DNA of 64,000 bases from contig JBNGCX010000010.1 of NCBI GenBank assembly GCA_049974865.1, positions 1-64,000 of the forward strand. The letters run 5' to 3'. This document shows, piece after piece, positions 53,028 to 63,275 of the stretch (the first letter of the stretch is position 1; each line of letters begins with the position of its first letter). The DNA comes from JAGSOU01 sp049974865. Lineage in GTDB: Bacteria; Pseudomonadota; Alphaproteobacteria; Rhodobacterales; Rhodobacteraceae. The notes beneath the pieces were generated by a model that was not told the DNA's origin, did no database searches, and worked only from the letters and a program-made list of their open reading frames with translations. The translations under genes were made by a program, and so were the position numbers.

Positions 53028-53860
53028 GCCCGTTTCAGCACGCCCAGCGCGACGCCGCCCAACACCAGCGCCGCGGCCAGCAGCGCGCGGGCGGTGAGGG
53101 CCTCGCCCAGCAACAAAACGCCCGCCGCCATCGCCAGCACCGGCGCCGAGAGCTGCGCCACCGCCGCGACCGAGGCTCCCAGCTTCGGCAGCAGGCTGTA
53201 CCACAGCGCATACCCCAGCGCGGAGGTGACCGCGCCCGAGATCACGGCCAGCAGGATGCCGGCCGCCTGGGCCTGTGCCGCGTCCGGCAAGGCCAGGGCC
53301 AGCAGCAATGGCAGGGGCAGCGCATAGAGGAAATTGGCCCCCGTGGCGTGCAACGGGTCGGCCACGCCGCGCCCGATCAGCGAATAGATGCCCCAGCCCA
53401 CCGCGGCCAGCGCCATCAGCGCGGCACCGACCGCGGGCGGCGCGCCCGCGCCCGCAGGCCAGAACAGCAGGACCAGGCCACCGAAGGCCAGCGCCGCCCC
53501 GGCCCAGCGGCTGGGCGGCAGCGGCTCCCGCGCGGCCAGGGCGCCGAGGAACATGGTGATCTGAACGCCGCCGAAAAGGATCAGCGCACCGAGGCCGGCG
53601 TCGAGCGCCACATAGGCATAGGAAAACCCCAGCATATAGGCCATCAGCCCCGCCACCGCGCCCAGATGCGGCGTGCCGGGGCGCGGCAGGCGGCGGTCCC
53701 GCAAGGCCAGCAGCAGGGTCAGCATCGTCGCGCCCGAAGCCAGCCGCAGCGCGGCAAAGTCTCCGGGCCCGATCACCCCCTCGGCCAGTGCGGCGCGGTT
53801 GAGGATCGAGTTCGCGGCGAAGGCCGCCATGGTCAGGGCAGTCAGCAGAAACAGGCGCAT
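53024..53860 (-). CDS. DMT superfamily (EamA) transporter
   Basis: A 278-residue membrane protein with ten predicted spans in two EamA repeats. The first repeat has NSILNRAALAEGVIGPGDFAALRLASGATML and YVALDAGLGALILFGGVQITMFLGALAAREPL; the second has AVISGAVTSALGYALWYSLLPKLGASVAAVAQLSAPVLAMAAGVLLLGEALT. Members export amino acids or other small metabolites. It is a single-gene unit, overlapping the NUDIX stop by 4 nt. Confidence 0.9.
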   Translation of the reverse strand: MRLFLLTALTMAAFAANSILNRAALAEGVIGPGDFAALRLASGATMLTLLLALRDRRLPRPGTPHLGAVAGLMAYMLGFSYAYVALDAGLGALILFGGVQITMFLGALAAREPLPPSRWAGAALAFGGLVLLFWPAGAGAPPAVGAALMALAAVGWGIYSLIGRGVADPLHATGANFLYALPLPLLLALALPDAAQAQAAGILLAVISGAVTSALGYALWYSLLPKLGASVAAVAQLSAPVLAMAAGVLLLGEALTARALLAAALVLGGVALGVLKRA

Positions 53861-53911
53861 GCGACAGGATACACCGCGTCGCGCCCCGGCGCAAAACCAC
53901 GCGCCACCCGG

Positions 53912-55048
53912 TCAGTCCAGAAAGCGTTCGGCGGCCGTGTCGGCGAGATAGGCGATGCGCCCGCCGCTGATGGTGGCCCCCACCCGGCCGGTCTCGCGCT
54001 CCAGGATCACCAGGTCGGCGCGCTGTCCCGGGGCAAGCGTGCCGCGGTCGGTCAGCCCCAGCACCTGCGCCGGGCGACTGGAGACCAGCGCCCAAGCCTC
54101 GACCAGGCCGATCTCGTCGGCCAGCGCGAGCGCCGCCTGGCGCGGCGCGGGATAGTGGTAGTCGGAAACCAGCGCGTCGCAGCAGCCCTGCGCCACCAGA
54201 TCCGCCGCGCTGACCTTGCCCGAATGCGAGCCCCCGCGCACCACGTTGGGCGCGCCGAGGACCACCTTGTCGCCCGCCGCGTGCACCGCCCTCGCCGCAT
54301 CGGCGGTCTCGGGGAACTCGGCGATGGTCGCGCCCATCGCGCGGTAGGCCGCGCGGGCCTCGGGCGTGGCGTCGTCATGGCTGCCCATCCGCACCCCGCG
54401 CGCGGCCAGGCGCCCGGCCAGCGCGGCCAGCGCCCCTGGCACTTCGCCGGCCCGGCCGTGCAGGTCCTGCAGCAGGGCCAGATGCGCCTCGGGGCTGCGG
54501 CCGCTTTTCAGGGCCTGCCCGGTCAGCCGCGGCGGTCGCTTGCCCTCGGCCAGCGCCTTGTGCGGCAGGTGGTCGTTGAAGACGACATAGCCGATGCCGG
54601 CCGTCTCGATCAGCGCCTCGGCGCGGGCGTAGTCGTCCAGCAGGTGGGTCTCCAGCCGCAGTTGCAGCTTCATGTCGCTCAGCAGCCGCGGCCGCGCGGC
54701 ATCCAGCGTACCGGCCACCCCTTCGGCGAAATCGGGGCTGCGCATCCCCCCCTCCCAAGAGAAGAACTGCGCCAGAACGGCGGTGGTGATGCCGTTGGCG
54801 GCAAGCTCGGCGTCCAGCGAGGCCAGCCCCTCGCACAGGTCGCGCATTACCCCCCGTCGCGGTGCGAGGTGGCGCTCGAACCCGTCGCCATGCAGGTCGA
54901 CGATCCCCGGCAGGATCAGGAAATCCGCCAGGTCCACGGCACGGCCGGCGGGCGCCGAGGCGATCCGCCCGGCCTCGAAGGCCAGCTTGGCGCGGGTCAG
55001 CCCGGCAGGGGTCAGGATCTCGGCATTGGCAAGGGTCAGGCTCAGCAT
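53912..55048 (-). CDS. phnM: alpha-D-ribose 1-methylphosphonate 5-triphosphate diphosphatase (PhnM)
   Basis: A 378-residue amidohydrolase-fold enzyme of the carbon-phosphorus lyase pathway; it removes pyrophosphate from the phosphonate-ribose triphosphate. Metal residues are seen in GIVDLHGDGFERH, GSHDDATPEA and SDYHYP, and VVFNDHLPHKALAEGKRPP is typical of PhnM. Length matches the family. No other phn gene is in the window, so it is a solitary copy. The nearest known-type explanation is a second phnM outside the main operon, or a related amidohydrolase with another substrate. Confidence 0.85.
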   Translation of the reverse strand: MLSLTLANAEILTPAGLTRAKLAFEAGRIASAPAGRAVDLADFLILPGIVDLHGDGFERHLAPRRGVMRDLCEGLASLDAELAANGITTAVLAQFFSWEGGMRSPDFAEGVAGTLDAARPRLLSDMKLQLRLETHLLDDYARAEALIETAGIGYVVFNDHLPHKALAEGKRPPRLTGQALKSGRSPEAHLALLQDLHGRAGEVPGALAALAGRLAARGVRMGSHDDATPEARAAYRAMGATIAEFPETADAARAVHAAGDKVVLGAPNVVRGGSHSGKVSAADLVAQGCCDALVSDYHYPAPRQAALALADEIGLVEAWALVSSRPAQVLGLTDRGTLAPGQRADLVILERETGRVGATISGGRIAYLADTAAERFLD

Positions 55049-55151
55049 GGACGGCTTCTGCCACGCCGCGCGAAAGAAGGGAAGCGGGCACGTGACGAAC
55101 CCCGCGGAAGGCGGGGCCCGCGCCGCGTCTCACCCATCCGCCACAGGCGGT

Positions 55152-56267
55152 TCAGGTGGTGAAGAAGGCGGGACGGAACACCCGCATGACCAGCCCCCCT
55201 GCCCCCGCCAGCCCCAGCGCCAGGACGAACAACCAGCCCAGCAGCGGCACCAGGCCGATCAGCCCCGCGACCACCGCGCCCAGCGCCCCGGCGAGCACGC
55301 GATCGCCCAGGCTGGCAGGCTCGGCCCGTCCAACGGCCATCAACAGCCCCACGCCGAAGGCGTAGACAGCGATGAAGTAACCGGCCACGCCCAGCAGGAT
55401 CGCCAGCAGCAACACCGCCGGGCTCAGCAGCATGCCAATCACGGTCATGGCCAGAAGCACGGCCGCGCCGGTCATGGTGGACACGCCCAGGAACCCGAAC
55501 CAGAGCGAGCGAAGGGGCGCTGCCAGCAGGCGCCGCCGCATCTCGGCCAGGGGGCCGGGCAGCACCGCCGCCACCAGCGCCACCAAGGCCGCCGTCACGA
55601 CCACGCCCGTCAGAACGCGCCAGAGCACCTGCCACCAGCTGACGGCGCCGACGCTACGCAAGTCACGCTGCCAGCCCTCCACCTCGCGCCGTGTCACCCG
55701 GTCTTCGGGGATGACGCGGGCCGGGACCTCGATGTCGCCGGGGGCTTCGCTGACAAGGGTCAGCAGGCCTTCGATCCGCGCCTCCGGCCCGAACTCGACC
55801 TGCCGGGCCGACAGCTGGACGTCGCCGCTGATGGTACTTTCGATCCGGAGCACATCCCCAGCCAGCAGGGCCGTGCCCGCGACCGTCCCGGCGATGGTCA
55901 GGTTTGCCCCCGAGGCCCGCAGGTCCTCGCCGATCGCCTCGCGGATCTCCACGCTATAGCCCGTTACGGTCGCATCCCCGGCCAACGCGCCGCGGAGGAA
56001 CACGTCCATGCCCGCCGCATAGAGGTCGCCCCCGATGGTCCGGTCGATTTCCACCCGGCGCCCTGCCAGATGGGCAGAGCCCGCGATGGGCGCCTCGACC
56101 CGCACCGTTTCGCCGGCCATGAACAGGTCGTCGGCGCCATCCTCGCTGTGAACAGCGGTGGGGCCGGCAATGAATGCGTCCTGTCCTATCCGAAAGGTCT
56201 CGACCTCTTCGGCATGGGCGAAAGCCGCCCAGAGGGAAATGAAAGAAACAAGTAAAATCCGGACCAT
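55152..56267 (-). CDS. exported bactofilin-like protein with C-terminal membrane domain
   Basis: A 371-residue protein. A signal peptide (VRILLVSFISLWAAFAHA) is followed by a repeat region of about 170 residues with regular short beta units (GDLYAAGMDVFLRGALAGDATVTGYSVEIREAIGEDLRASGANLTIAGTVAG), the pattern of polymer-forming bactofilin-type beta-helices. After a charged linker come about five membrane spans (VLWRVLTGVVVTAALVALVAAVL; LLLAILLGVAGYFIAVYAFGVGLLM; LIGLVPLLGWLFVLALGLAGAGG). The beta part would lie in the periplasm, unlike cytoplasmic bactofilins. AGGAGG lies 10 nt before ATG 56267. Function unknown. Confidence 0.75.
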   Translation of the reverse strand: MVRILLVSFISLWAAFAHAEEVETFRIGQDAFIAGPTAVHSEDGADDLFMAGETVRVEAPIAGSAHLAGRRVEIDRTIGGDLYAAGMDVFLRGALAGDATVTGYSVEIREAIGEDLRASGANLTIAGTVAGTALLAGDVLRIESTISGDVQLSARQVEFGPEARIEGLLTLVSEAPGDIEVPARVIPEDRVTRREVEGWQRDLRSVGAVSWWQVLWRVLTGVVVTAALVALVAAVLPGPLAEMRRRLLAAPLRSLWFGFLGVSTMTGAAVLLAMTVIGMLLSPAVLLLAILLGVAGYFIAVYAFGVGLLMAVGRAEPASLGDRVLAGALGAVVAGLIGLVPLLGWLFVLALGLAGAGGLVMRVFRPAFFTT

Positions 56268-56499
56268 CGCCCCGGCCCTCCTGTCCTGGAAACGGACCAT
56301 GGTAAGGGCGAATCGCCTCACCGCCCATAGGGCACGCGATATCGGCGCCCACGAACCGCCGTAATCCACGGGTTCTCTGACCAGCCCGTGCAAACCGGCC
56401 AGTGGCCGCACGACATCGCCGCGGGTCAGGGGCGAGCGCCGCGTGCGAGACCTGCACCGCGGCCCCCCCCCGCTCCGAGGTACGGGTCTCCGGCGCCGG

Positions 56500-57147
56500 T
56501 CAGGGCCGCGGGGGATAGATCCCTTGGGAGGCGATGCAGAACCGGATGCCGATATAGGGCTGCAGGACGCTGAAAGGCTGCCCCCCGCCGGCACTACCGA
56601 TGGTGGTGGTGACGGTCGTGGTCACCGAACCCGCCTCGAGCGCCGCGTCAAAGGCACCGGCGGCGGCGTAGCCCGCCGCATTCGGCAACTCGCCGAGGCG
56701 ACTACCGTTCGGAGAATTGGTGTCGGTTCTTTGAGTGGTCGCATTCAGGGCAGAGTTCGCTTCGCTCGTCGCCGAATGCGTGTGCATGGGCAAGTGCCCC
56801 TGGTCGAGCACGACGGTCTCACGCCCGCCCTCCTGTCCCTGCGTGACGGTCATGAGGCCGGGTCCGGTCCCAATTCCCAAAGGGATTCGCGAACGCAGAT
56901 CGGGCACCCCGAATGTCGTTCGCCCATCCCCGCCATACATCGTTCCGAGCAATGAATAGAGCGTGGTGAACTGGCTGATCGGCAACAGCCTGCCGTCCGC
57001 ATCGACCCAGCCCTCGGGGCAGAAATTGCCACCGATCATGGTGATTTCTCCGACATAGGGCTCCGGGCCAGCCATCGCCGCGTCGCCCGTCGCCCCCAGA
57101 AGGGCGGTGGCGGCCGACAGCGCTACAACGAAACGCGGGGTCTTCAT
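56500..57147 (-). CDS. secreted phage-tail-collar-domain protein
   Basis: A 215-residue protein with a Sec signal peptide (MKTPRFVVALSAATALLGATGDAAMA) followed by a tail collar domain: YVGEITMIGGNFCPEGWVDADGRLLPISQFTTLYSLLGTMYGGDGRTTFGVPDLRSRIPLGIGTGPGL. A low-complexity Thr/Ala region and a conserved end (FSVLQPYIGIRFCIASQGIYP) follow. This is the microcystin-dependent-protein (MdpB-like) type, known in many bacteria outside prophages. No other phage gene is near. A signal peptide on a tail-fibre fold suggests a cell-surface or exported role. A 19-bp dyad lies upstream. Confidence 0.85.
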   Translation of the reverse strand: MKTPRFVVALSAATALLGATGDAAMAGPEPYVGEITMIGGNFCPEGWVDADGRLLPISQFTTLYSLLGTMYGGDGRTTFGVPDLRSRIPLGIGTGPGLMTVTQGQEGGRETVVLDQGHLPMHTHSATSEANSALNATTQRTDTNSPNGSRLGELPNAAGYAAAGAFDAALEAGSVTTTVTTTIGSAGGGQPFSVLQPYIGIRFCIASQGIYPPRP

Positions 57148-57188
57148 ATCAAATCCTCCAGAAAAAACTTCGCTCTATTACTGCGGGC

Positions 57189-57207
57189 AGTTGTCCGCAT
57201 GACAACT
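57189..57207. promoter_or_regulatory. 19-bp dyad AGTTGTC-N5-GACAACT
   Basis: Perfect 7-bp arms with a 5-bp spacer, 42 bp before the start of the tail-collar gene. It has the size of a dimeric repressor or activator site. The regulator is unknown. Confidence 0.5.
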
Positions 57208-57263
57208 ATAAGGCGATTCAGGCGGAGCCGTCACACTTTTGCTTCGTTGCTTGTTTTGAACGA

Positions 57264-57291
57264 AAAAGGGCCCGCCGAAGCGGGCCCTTTC
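57264..57291 (-). terminator. rho-independent terminator after groEL
   Basis: An 11-bp stem AAAGGGCCCGC / GCGGGCCCTTT with a 4-nt loop, followed on the minus strand by TTC after the extended T tract. It is nearly symmetric and may stop transcription from both sides. Confidence 0.85.
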
Positions 57292-57312
57292 CCAAGATCG
57301 TCGCGTGGGCAA

Positions 57313-58962
<1,650 letters not shown>

Positions 58963-59010
58963 TTTGCTTGCTCCTGAATCTTCTGTGTCTGGAAAGGGAT
59001 TGCGACCGGC

Positions 59011-59298
59011 TTAGGCGATGATGCCCAGGATGTCGCTTTCCTTCATGATCAGCAGTTCCTTGCCGTCGACGGTGACCTCGGTCCCCGACCATTTGCCGAA
59101 CAGGATCTTGTCGCCTTCCTTGACGTCCATCGCGATACGCGCACCGGACTCGTCCTTGGCACCGGCGCCCACGGCGACCACGATGCCTTCGGCAGGTTTC
59201 TCCTTGGCGCTGTCGGGAATGATCAGACCACCGGCGGTTTTCTCGTCGCTTTCGACGCGTTCGACCAGAACCCGGTCGTGCAGCGGAGTAAATGCCAT
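59011..59298 (-). CDS. groES: co-chaperonin GroES (10 kDa)
   Basis: A 95-residue GroES that caps the GroEL ring. It begins MAFTPLHDRVLVERVESDEKTAGGLIIPDSAKEKPAEG (mobile loop) and ends with VDGKELLIMKESDILGII, standard for alphaproteobacteria. The ATG at 59298 fits the family; the frame continues 15 codons upstream into the leader without support. It is the first gene of groES-groEL, 39 nt downstream of a perfect CIRCE element. Confidence 0.97.
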   Translation of the reverse strand: MAFTPLHDRVLVERVESDEKTAGGLIIPDSAKEKPAEGIVVAVGAGAKDESGARIAMDVKEGDKILFGKWSGTEVTVDGKELLIMKESDILGIIA

Positions 59299-59336
59299 TT
59301 TCGGAACGCTCCTTCGTTCGAGGTTATGCGTGACTG

Positions 59337-59363
59337 TTAGCACTCACCTCCATCGAGTGCTAA
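59337..59363. promoter_or_regulatory. CIRCE element (HrcA operator) of groES-groEL
   Basis: TTAGCACTC and GAGTGCTAA, separated by exactly 9 bp, give a perfect match to the CIRCE consensus, 39 bp before groES. The repressor HrcA should bind here; its gene is not in the window. Confidence 0.95.
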
Positions 59364-59620
59364 TGCGCCGTAGCTAGGCAAGCCGGGCGAGGCTGTCAAC
59401 TGTTCGATGCGCAAAATTTCCGCCCGCTTTGCGCCGCGCCCGGAACTTCGTCCGCGCCACCTGCCGGGGGCCGTGGTTTACCCCGCCCAGCCGCAGGCCG
59501 AAGGCCGGGTGATGCTGCATTGCAGCAACTCCTTGTCGGGCGCGGCAGAGCCCGGGTGACAAGCGCCCCCCGCGCGCCTATAAGGGCCGCGATTTATGCA
59601 GCTTGAGACGGAACATCCCC

Positions 59621-60541
59621 ATGACCATCAAAGTTTTCGGCCACAAATCCCCCGACACCGATTCCACCGGTTCGCCGCTAATCTGGGCCTGGTACCTGTC
59701 CGAGATCAAGGGCACCCCCGCCGAGGCCAAGCTGCTGGGCGAGCCCAACACCGAAGCCAAGTTCGTGCTGGAGCGCTGGGGCTTCGACCAGCCCGAGATC
59801 ATCGGCGATGTCAGTGCCGATGACGACGTGGTTGTCGTGGACACCAACAACATCGCCGAGCTGCCCGCCTCGATCAACGAGGCCAATGTCCAGGCGGTGA
59901 TCGACCACCACCTGCTGCAGGGCGGCCTGAAGACCAAGGCCCCGATCGAGATCACCATCCGCCCCGTCGCCTGCACCGCCACCATCATGTACGACCTGAT
60001 GGGCGACGACGCTGCCAAGATGCCCGAGAACATCAAGGGCGCGATGCTGAGCTGCATCCTGTCCGACACGCTGGAATTCCGCTCGCCCACCACCACCGAC
60101 GTGGACCGCGCCGTGGCCGAGAGGCTGGCCGGCGAGCTGGGCATCGGAATCTCCGACTACGCCGCCGAGATGTTCGCCGCGAAATCCGACGTCTCCGCCT
60201 TCTCGGATGCCGAGCTGCTGCGCATGGATTCGAAGGAATACGAGGTCGACGGAACCAAGTTCCGCGTCAGCGTTCTGGAGACCACCTCGCCCGCGACCGT
60301 CCTGGCCCGCAAGGACAGCCTGATGGACAGCATGGTGACCGTGGCCGGGGAAGACGGCGTGGACCAGGTGCTGCTGTTCATCGTCGACATCCTGAACGAG
60401 GAATCGACCCTTCTGCTGCCCAACGACATGGTCAAGAACGTCGCCGCCAAGTCCTTCGGCGTGACGCCCGAGGGCGACACGGTGGTCCTGCCCGGCGTGG
60501 TCAGCCGGAAAAAGCAGATCATCCCCAACCTGAAGGTCTGA
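59621..60541 (+). CDS. ppaC: manganese-dependent inorganic pyrophosphatase
   Basis: A 306-residue family II pyrophosphatase of the DHH superfamily that splits pyrophosphate. Motifs: KVFGHKSPDTDSTGS (the GHxxPDxD metal site), VVVDTNN, AVIDHHLLQGG (DHH), CTATIMYDL, LSDTLEFRSPTTTDVD and the C-terminal SRKKQIIPNL, whose Arg-Lys-Lys binds substrate. Length is typical. The start is ATG 59621 (MTIKVFGHK); the upstream ribosome binding sequence is weak. A strong terminator follows. Confidence 0.95.
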   Translation: MTIKVFGHKSPDTDSTGSPLIWAWYLSEIKGTPAEAKLLGEPNTEAKFVLERWGFDQPEIIGDVSADDDVVVVDTNNIAELPASINEANVQAVIDHHLLQGGLKTKAPIEITIRPVACTATIMYDLMGDDAAKMPENIKGAMLSCILSDTLEFRSPTTTDVDRAVAERLAGELGIGISDYAAEMFAAKSDVSAFSDAELLRMDSKEYEVDGTKFRVSVLETTSPATVLARKDSLMDSMVTVAGEDGVDQVLLFIVDILNEESTLLLPNDMVKNVAAKSFGVTPEGDTVVLPGVVSRKKQIIPNLKV

Positions 60542-60564
60542 TCCCTGCGGCGGAGGAAATTGCG

Positions 60565-60592
60565 AAAGGCGCCCACAGCGGGCGCCTTTTTT
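60565..60592 (+). terminator. rho-independent terminator after ppaC
   Basis: Stem AAAGGCGCCC / GGGCGCCTTT with a 5-nt loop, continuing into TTTTTT. It lies 24 bp past the ppaC stop. Confidence 0.9.
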
Positions 60593-60803
60593 CTTGCCCC
60601 CAAGAAACACATGCCTTTCGGAGAGGTCGTATCCAGAACCAAGGGCGGCGCCCGGGCGGATGGCCAGCGGACAGACCTTCTCCGGACCCCGGCAGATCGA
60701 AAAGACATATGTCGCCCGGAATTGCCCCTCTCCCGGCGCCGTTGCGCGCCAATTCAAGGAAGTGGTAAGAGCCCGGTGTCAGCCGCCCTAAGGACCCTTT
60801 CCC

Positions 60804-61673
60804 ATGACCCGTATCATCGACTCCCTCGCCGAGGTCTCCTCGCAATACGACGCGCTGTTCGTCGACCTCTGGGGCTGCGTGCACAACGGCCACTCCGCCT
60901 ATGGCGAGGCGGTGGCCGCGCTGCAGGACTATCGCCGTGCCGGCGGCACCGTGGTGCTGCTGACCAACGCGCCGCGGCACCGCTCCAGCGTGGCCAGGCA
61001 GATCGCGGAGATGGGCGTGCCCGAGGATGCCTATGACACGATCGCCACCTCCGGCGACAGCGCACGGGCGGCGATGTACGTGGGCGCGGTCGGGCAGAAG
61101 GTCTATTTCATCGGGCAACCGCACGACCTGAGCTTTTTCGACCCGCTGCACATCATCAAGGACCCGGTGGAAATCACCCGCGTGCCGCTGGACGAGGCCG
61201 AGGGCATCGTCTGCACCGGCCCCTTCGACCCGCATGCCGACCCCGCGGTCATGCGGTCCGAGTTCCTGCTGGCCAAGCAGAAGGGCCTAAAACTGCTCTG
61301 CGCCAACCCCGACATCGTGGTCGACCGCGGCGAGACGCGGGAATGGTGCGCCGGCGCGCTGGCCAAGCTCTATACCGACATGGGTGGGGAATCGCTCTAT
61401 TTCGGCAAGCCGCACCCGCCAATCTACGACTTGGCCCGCCGCCGGTTGGCCGAGATCGCCAAGGTGCCCGACGACCGCATCCTGTGCATCGGCGACGGGC
61501 TGCACACCGACGTGGCCGGGGCCCTGGGCGAGGAACTGGACGTGATCTTCATCACCGGCGGCCTGTCGGCCGCCGAGACCCGCACCGACCGCCAGCCCGA
61601 CCCGGAGGCGCTGAACGCCCTGCTGGACCGGGAGAAACTGTCGCCCACCTACGCGATCGGCTTCCTGCGCTGA
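60804..61673 (+). CDS. TIGR01459-type HAD-IIA family hydrolase
   Basis: A 289-residue HAD phosphatase of class IIA. Motif I is YDALFVDLWGCVHNG (nucleophile Asp in FVDLWG), motif II VVLLTNAPR, motif III the Lys in ESLYFGKPHPPIYD and motif IV ILCIGDGLHTDVAGALG; the C2 cap lies between. This subgroup is confined largely to alphaproteobacteria and commonly encoded beside ribF and a MaoC protein, as here. The substrate is unknown; sugar- or nucleotide-phosphates are likely. Confidence 0.9.
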   Translation: MTRIIDSLAEVSSQYDALFVDLWGCVHNGHSAYGEAVAALQDYRRAGGTVVLLTNAPRHRSSVARQIAEMGVPEDAYDTIATSGDSARAAMYVGAVGQKVYFIGQPHDLSFFDPLHIIKDPVEITRVPLDEAEGIVCTGPFDPHADPAVMRSEFLLAKQKGLKLLCANPDIVVDRGETREWCAGALAKLYTDMGGESLYFGKPHPPIYDLARRRLAEIAKVPDDRILCIGDGLHTDVAGALGEELDVIFITGGLSAAETRTDRQPDPEALNALLDREKLSPTYAIGFLR

Positions 61674-61804
61674 CCCCGCAACCAAACGGCCAAGCAACAA
61701 AATTGCGTCAAATTGGCCGCAATGGGTCGGAAAATTGCTTTGGCAATTGATCCATCCCGCCGCTTCCCCTATGCTGCAGCGCAACATCACGCCAAGGGGA
61801 CGCC

Positions 61805-62266
61805 ATGACAAAGGGGGAGCCCATGCTGGACAACATGCCGCGCGGAACGATCTGTATCGAGGATATCGAGATCGGCATGCGCCGTCATATCCGCAAGGAG
61901 ATCACCGACCGCGACATCGCGCTGTTCGCCGAGGTCTCCACCGACCACAACCCGGTACACCTGGACGATTCCTATGCGCAGGACACGATCTTCGAAGGGC
62001 GCATCGCGCACGGGATGCTGACGGCGGGGCTGATCTCGGCCGTGATCGGCGAGCAACTCCCGGGTCACGGCACGATCTACATGAAGCAGTCGCTGACCTT
62101 CCTCGCCCCCGTGCGCCCCGGCGACGTGGTCTTCGCCGAGGTGGTGGTCAAGGATATCGAGCATGCCAAACGCCGGGTCGCCCTTGATTGTCACTGCCTG
62201 GTGGGCGATACGGTCGTCCTGAAGGGCGAGGCGCTGGTTCTGGCGCCCAGCCGCAAGTTTGACTGA
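61805..62266 (+). CDS. MaoC-like hot-dog dehydratase
   Basis: A 153-residue hot-dog protein resembling (R)-specific enoyl-CoA hydratases. The catalytic pair lies in ALFAEVSTDHNPVHLDDSYAQ (Asp and His), with the IAHGMLTAGLISAVIGEQLPGHGTIYMKQSLTFLAPVRPGD stretch typical of PhaJ-type MaoC domains. GGGGA precedes ATG 61805; a second ATG is at 61823. It may supply (R)-3-hydroxyacyl-CoA, but no polyhydroxyalkanoate gene is near. Gene order HAD-IIA, MaoC, ribF suggests one transcript. Confidence 0.88.
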   Translation: MTKGEPMLDNMPRGTICIEDIEIGMRRHIRKEITDRDIALFAEVSTDHNPVHLDDSYAQDTIFEGRIAHGMLTAGLISAVIGEQLPGHGTIYMKQSLTFLAPVRPGDVVFAEVVVKDIEHAKRRVALDCHCLVGDTVVLKGEALVLAPSRKFD

Positions 62267-62296
62267 CCGTGCCGGCGCCCGGCACGCCGGGAGCCG

Positions 62297-63235
62297 ATGA
62301 AAACCTACACCACATGGACGGACCTGCCCCCTGAAGATCGCGGCGCCAGCGCCGCGATCGGCAATTTCGACGGGGTGCATCGCGGCCACCAGGCGGTGAT
62401 CGACATCGCGCGCGCCGAGGCCGAGAAAAGCGGCGCCCCCCTGGGTGTGGTCACTTTCGAGCCGCACCCGCGCGAGTTCTTCGCCCCCGACGCGCCCGCC
62501 TTCCGGCTGATGAATGCCGAGGCGAAATCGAACCGGCTGGCCAAGCTGGGGGTGGATCACCTTTACCAGCTCCGCTTCGACGCCGCGCTGGCGCGCCTGA
62601 GTGCCGAGGGTTTCGCGCGCGAGGTCATCGCCGAGGGGCTGGGCCTGAGCCACGTGGTCGTGGGGTCCGATTTCTGCTTTGGCAAGGGGCGCCAGGGCAC
62701 CGCGCAGGACCTGGTCCGCTTCGGGCAGGAGATGGGGTTCGGCGTGACGCTGGCCGAGCTGCTGGAGCATGGCAGCGGCGCCGTCTCCTCCACCGCGATC
62801 CGGACCGCGCTGAGCGAGGGCCGCCCGCGCGATGCCGCGGCCATGCTGGGCCACTGGCACCGGATCGAGGGCGCGGTGATCGGCGGCGACAAGCGCGGCC
62901 GCGACTTGGGTTTTCCCACCGCCAACATGTCCATCGCCGGGCTGCACCCGCCGCGCTTCGGCATCTACGCGGTGCTGGTCGACGTGCTGTCCGGGCCGCA
63001 TGAGGGCAGCTATCACGGCGCGGCCTCGGTCGGCGTGCGGCCGATGTTCGGGCAGAACGTGCCGAACTGCGAAACCTTCCTCTTCGACTTTGACGGCGAC
63101 CTCTACGGCACCCACCTGTCGGTCGCGCTGGTCGAGTTCCTGCGGCCCGAGGAAAAGTTCGAAAGCCTCGACGCCCTGGTCGCCCAGATGGACGCCGACT
63201 GCGCCCGGGCACGGGAGATCCTTGCAGCGCTCTGA
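62297..63235 (+). CDS. ribF: bifunctional riboflavin kinase / FAD synthetase
   Basis: A 312-residue enzyme that makes FMN and FAD from riboflavin. The N-terminal nucleotidyltransferase half has AAIGNFDGVHRGHQAVI (the GxFDGVHxGH site) and VVGSDFCFGKGRQGT, then SSTAIRTALSEG; the C-terminal kinase half has GAVIGGDKRGRDLGFPTANM (the GxxxGRxxGxPTAN motif), GAASVGVRPMFG and NCETFLFDFDGDLYG. Length is standard. FAD made here serves, among others, the covalent flavoproteins in the window. No FMN riboswitch is seen upstream. Confidence 0.95.
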   Translation: MKTYTTWTDLPPEDRGASAAIGNFDGVHRGHQAVIDIARAEAEKSGAPLGVVTFEPHPREFFAPDAPAFRLMNAEAKSNRLAKLGVDHLYQLRFDAALARLSAEGFAREVIAEGLGLSHVVVGSDFCFGKGRQGTAQDLVRFGQEMGFGVTLAELLEHGSGAVSSTAIRTALSEGRPRDAAAMLGHWHRIEGAVIGGDKRGRDLGFPTANMSIAGLHPPRFGIYAVLVDVLSGPHEGSYHGAASVGVRPMFGQNVPNCETFLFDFDGDLYGTHLSVALVEFLRPEEKFESLDALVAQMDADCARAREILAAL

Positions 63236-63275
63236 CCCCCTTCCCTTTCCCACCGAAACCACTAGGCTCCGCCCC

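Noticed and set aside
56500..57147. Prophage remnant because of the tail-collar domain
   Set aside because: The protein has a Sec signal and no neighbouring phage gene; it fits the MdpB-like bacterial type.
62267..62296. FMN riboswitch before ribF
   Set aside because: The gap is only 30 nt, far too short.
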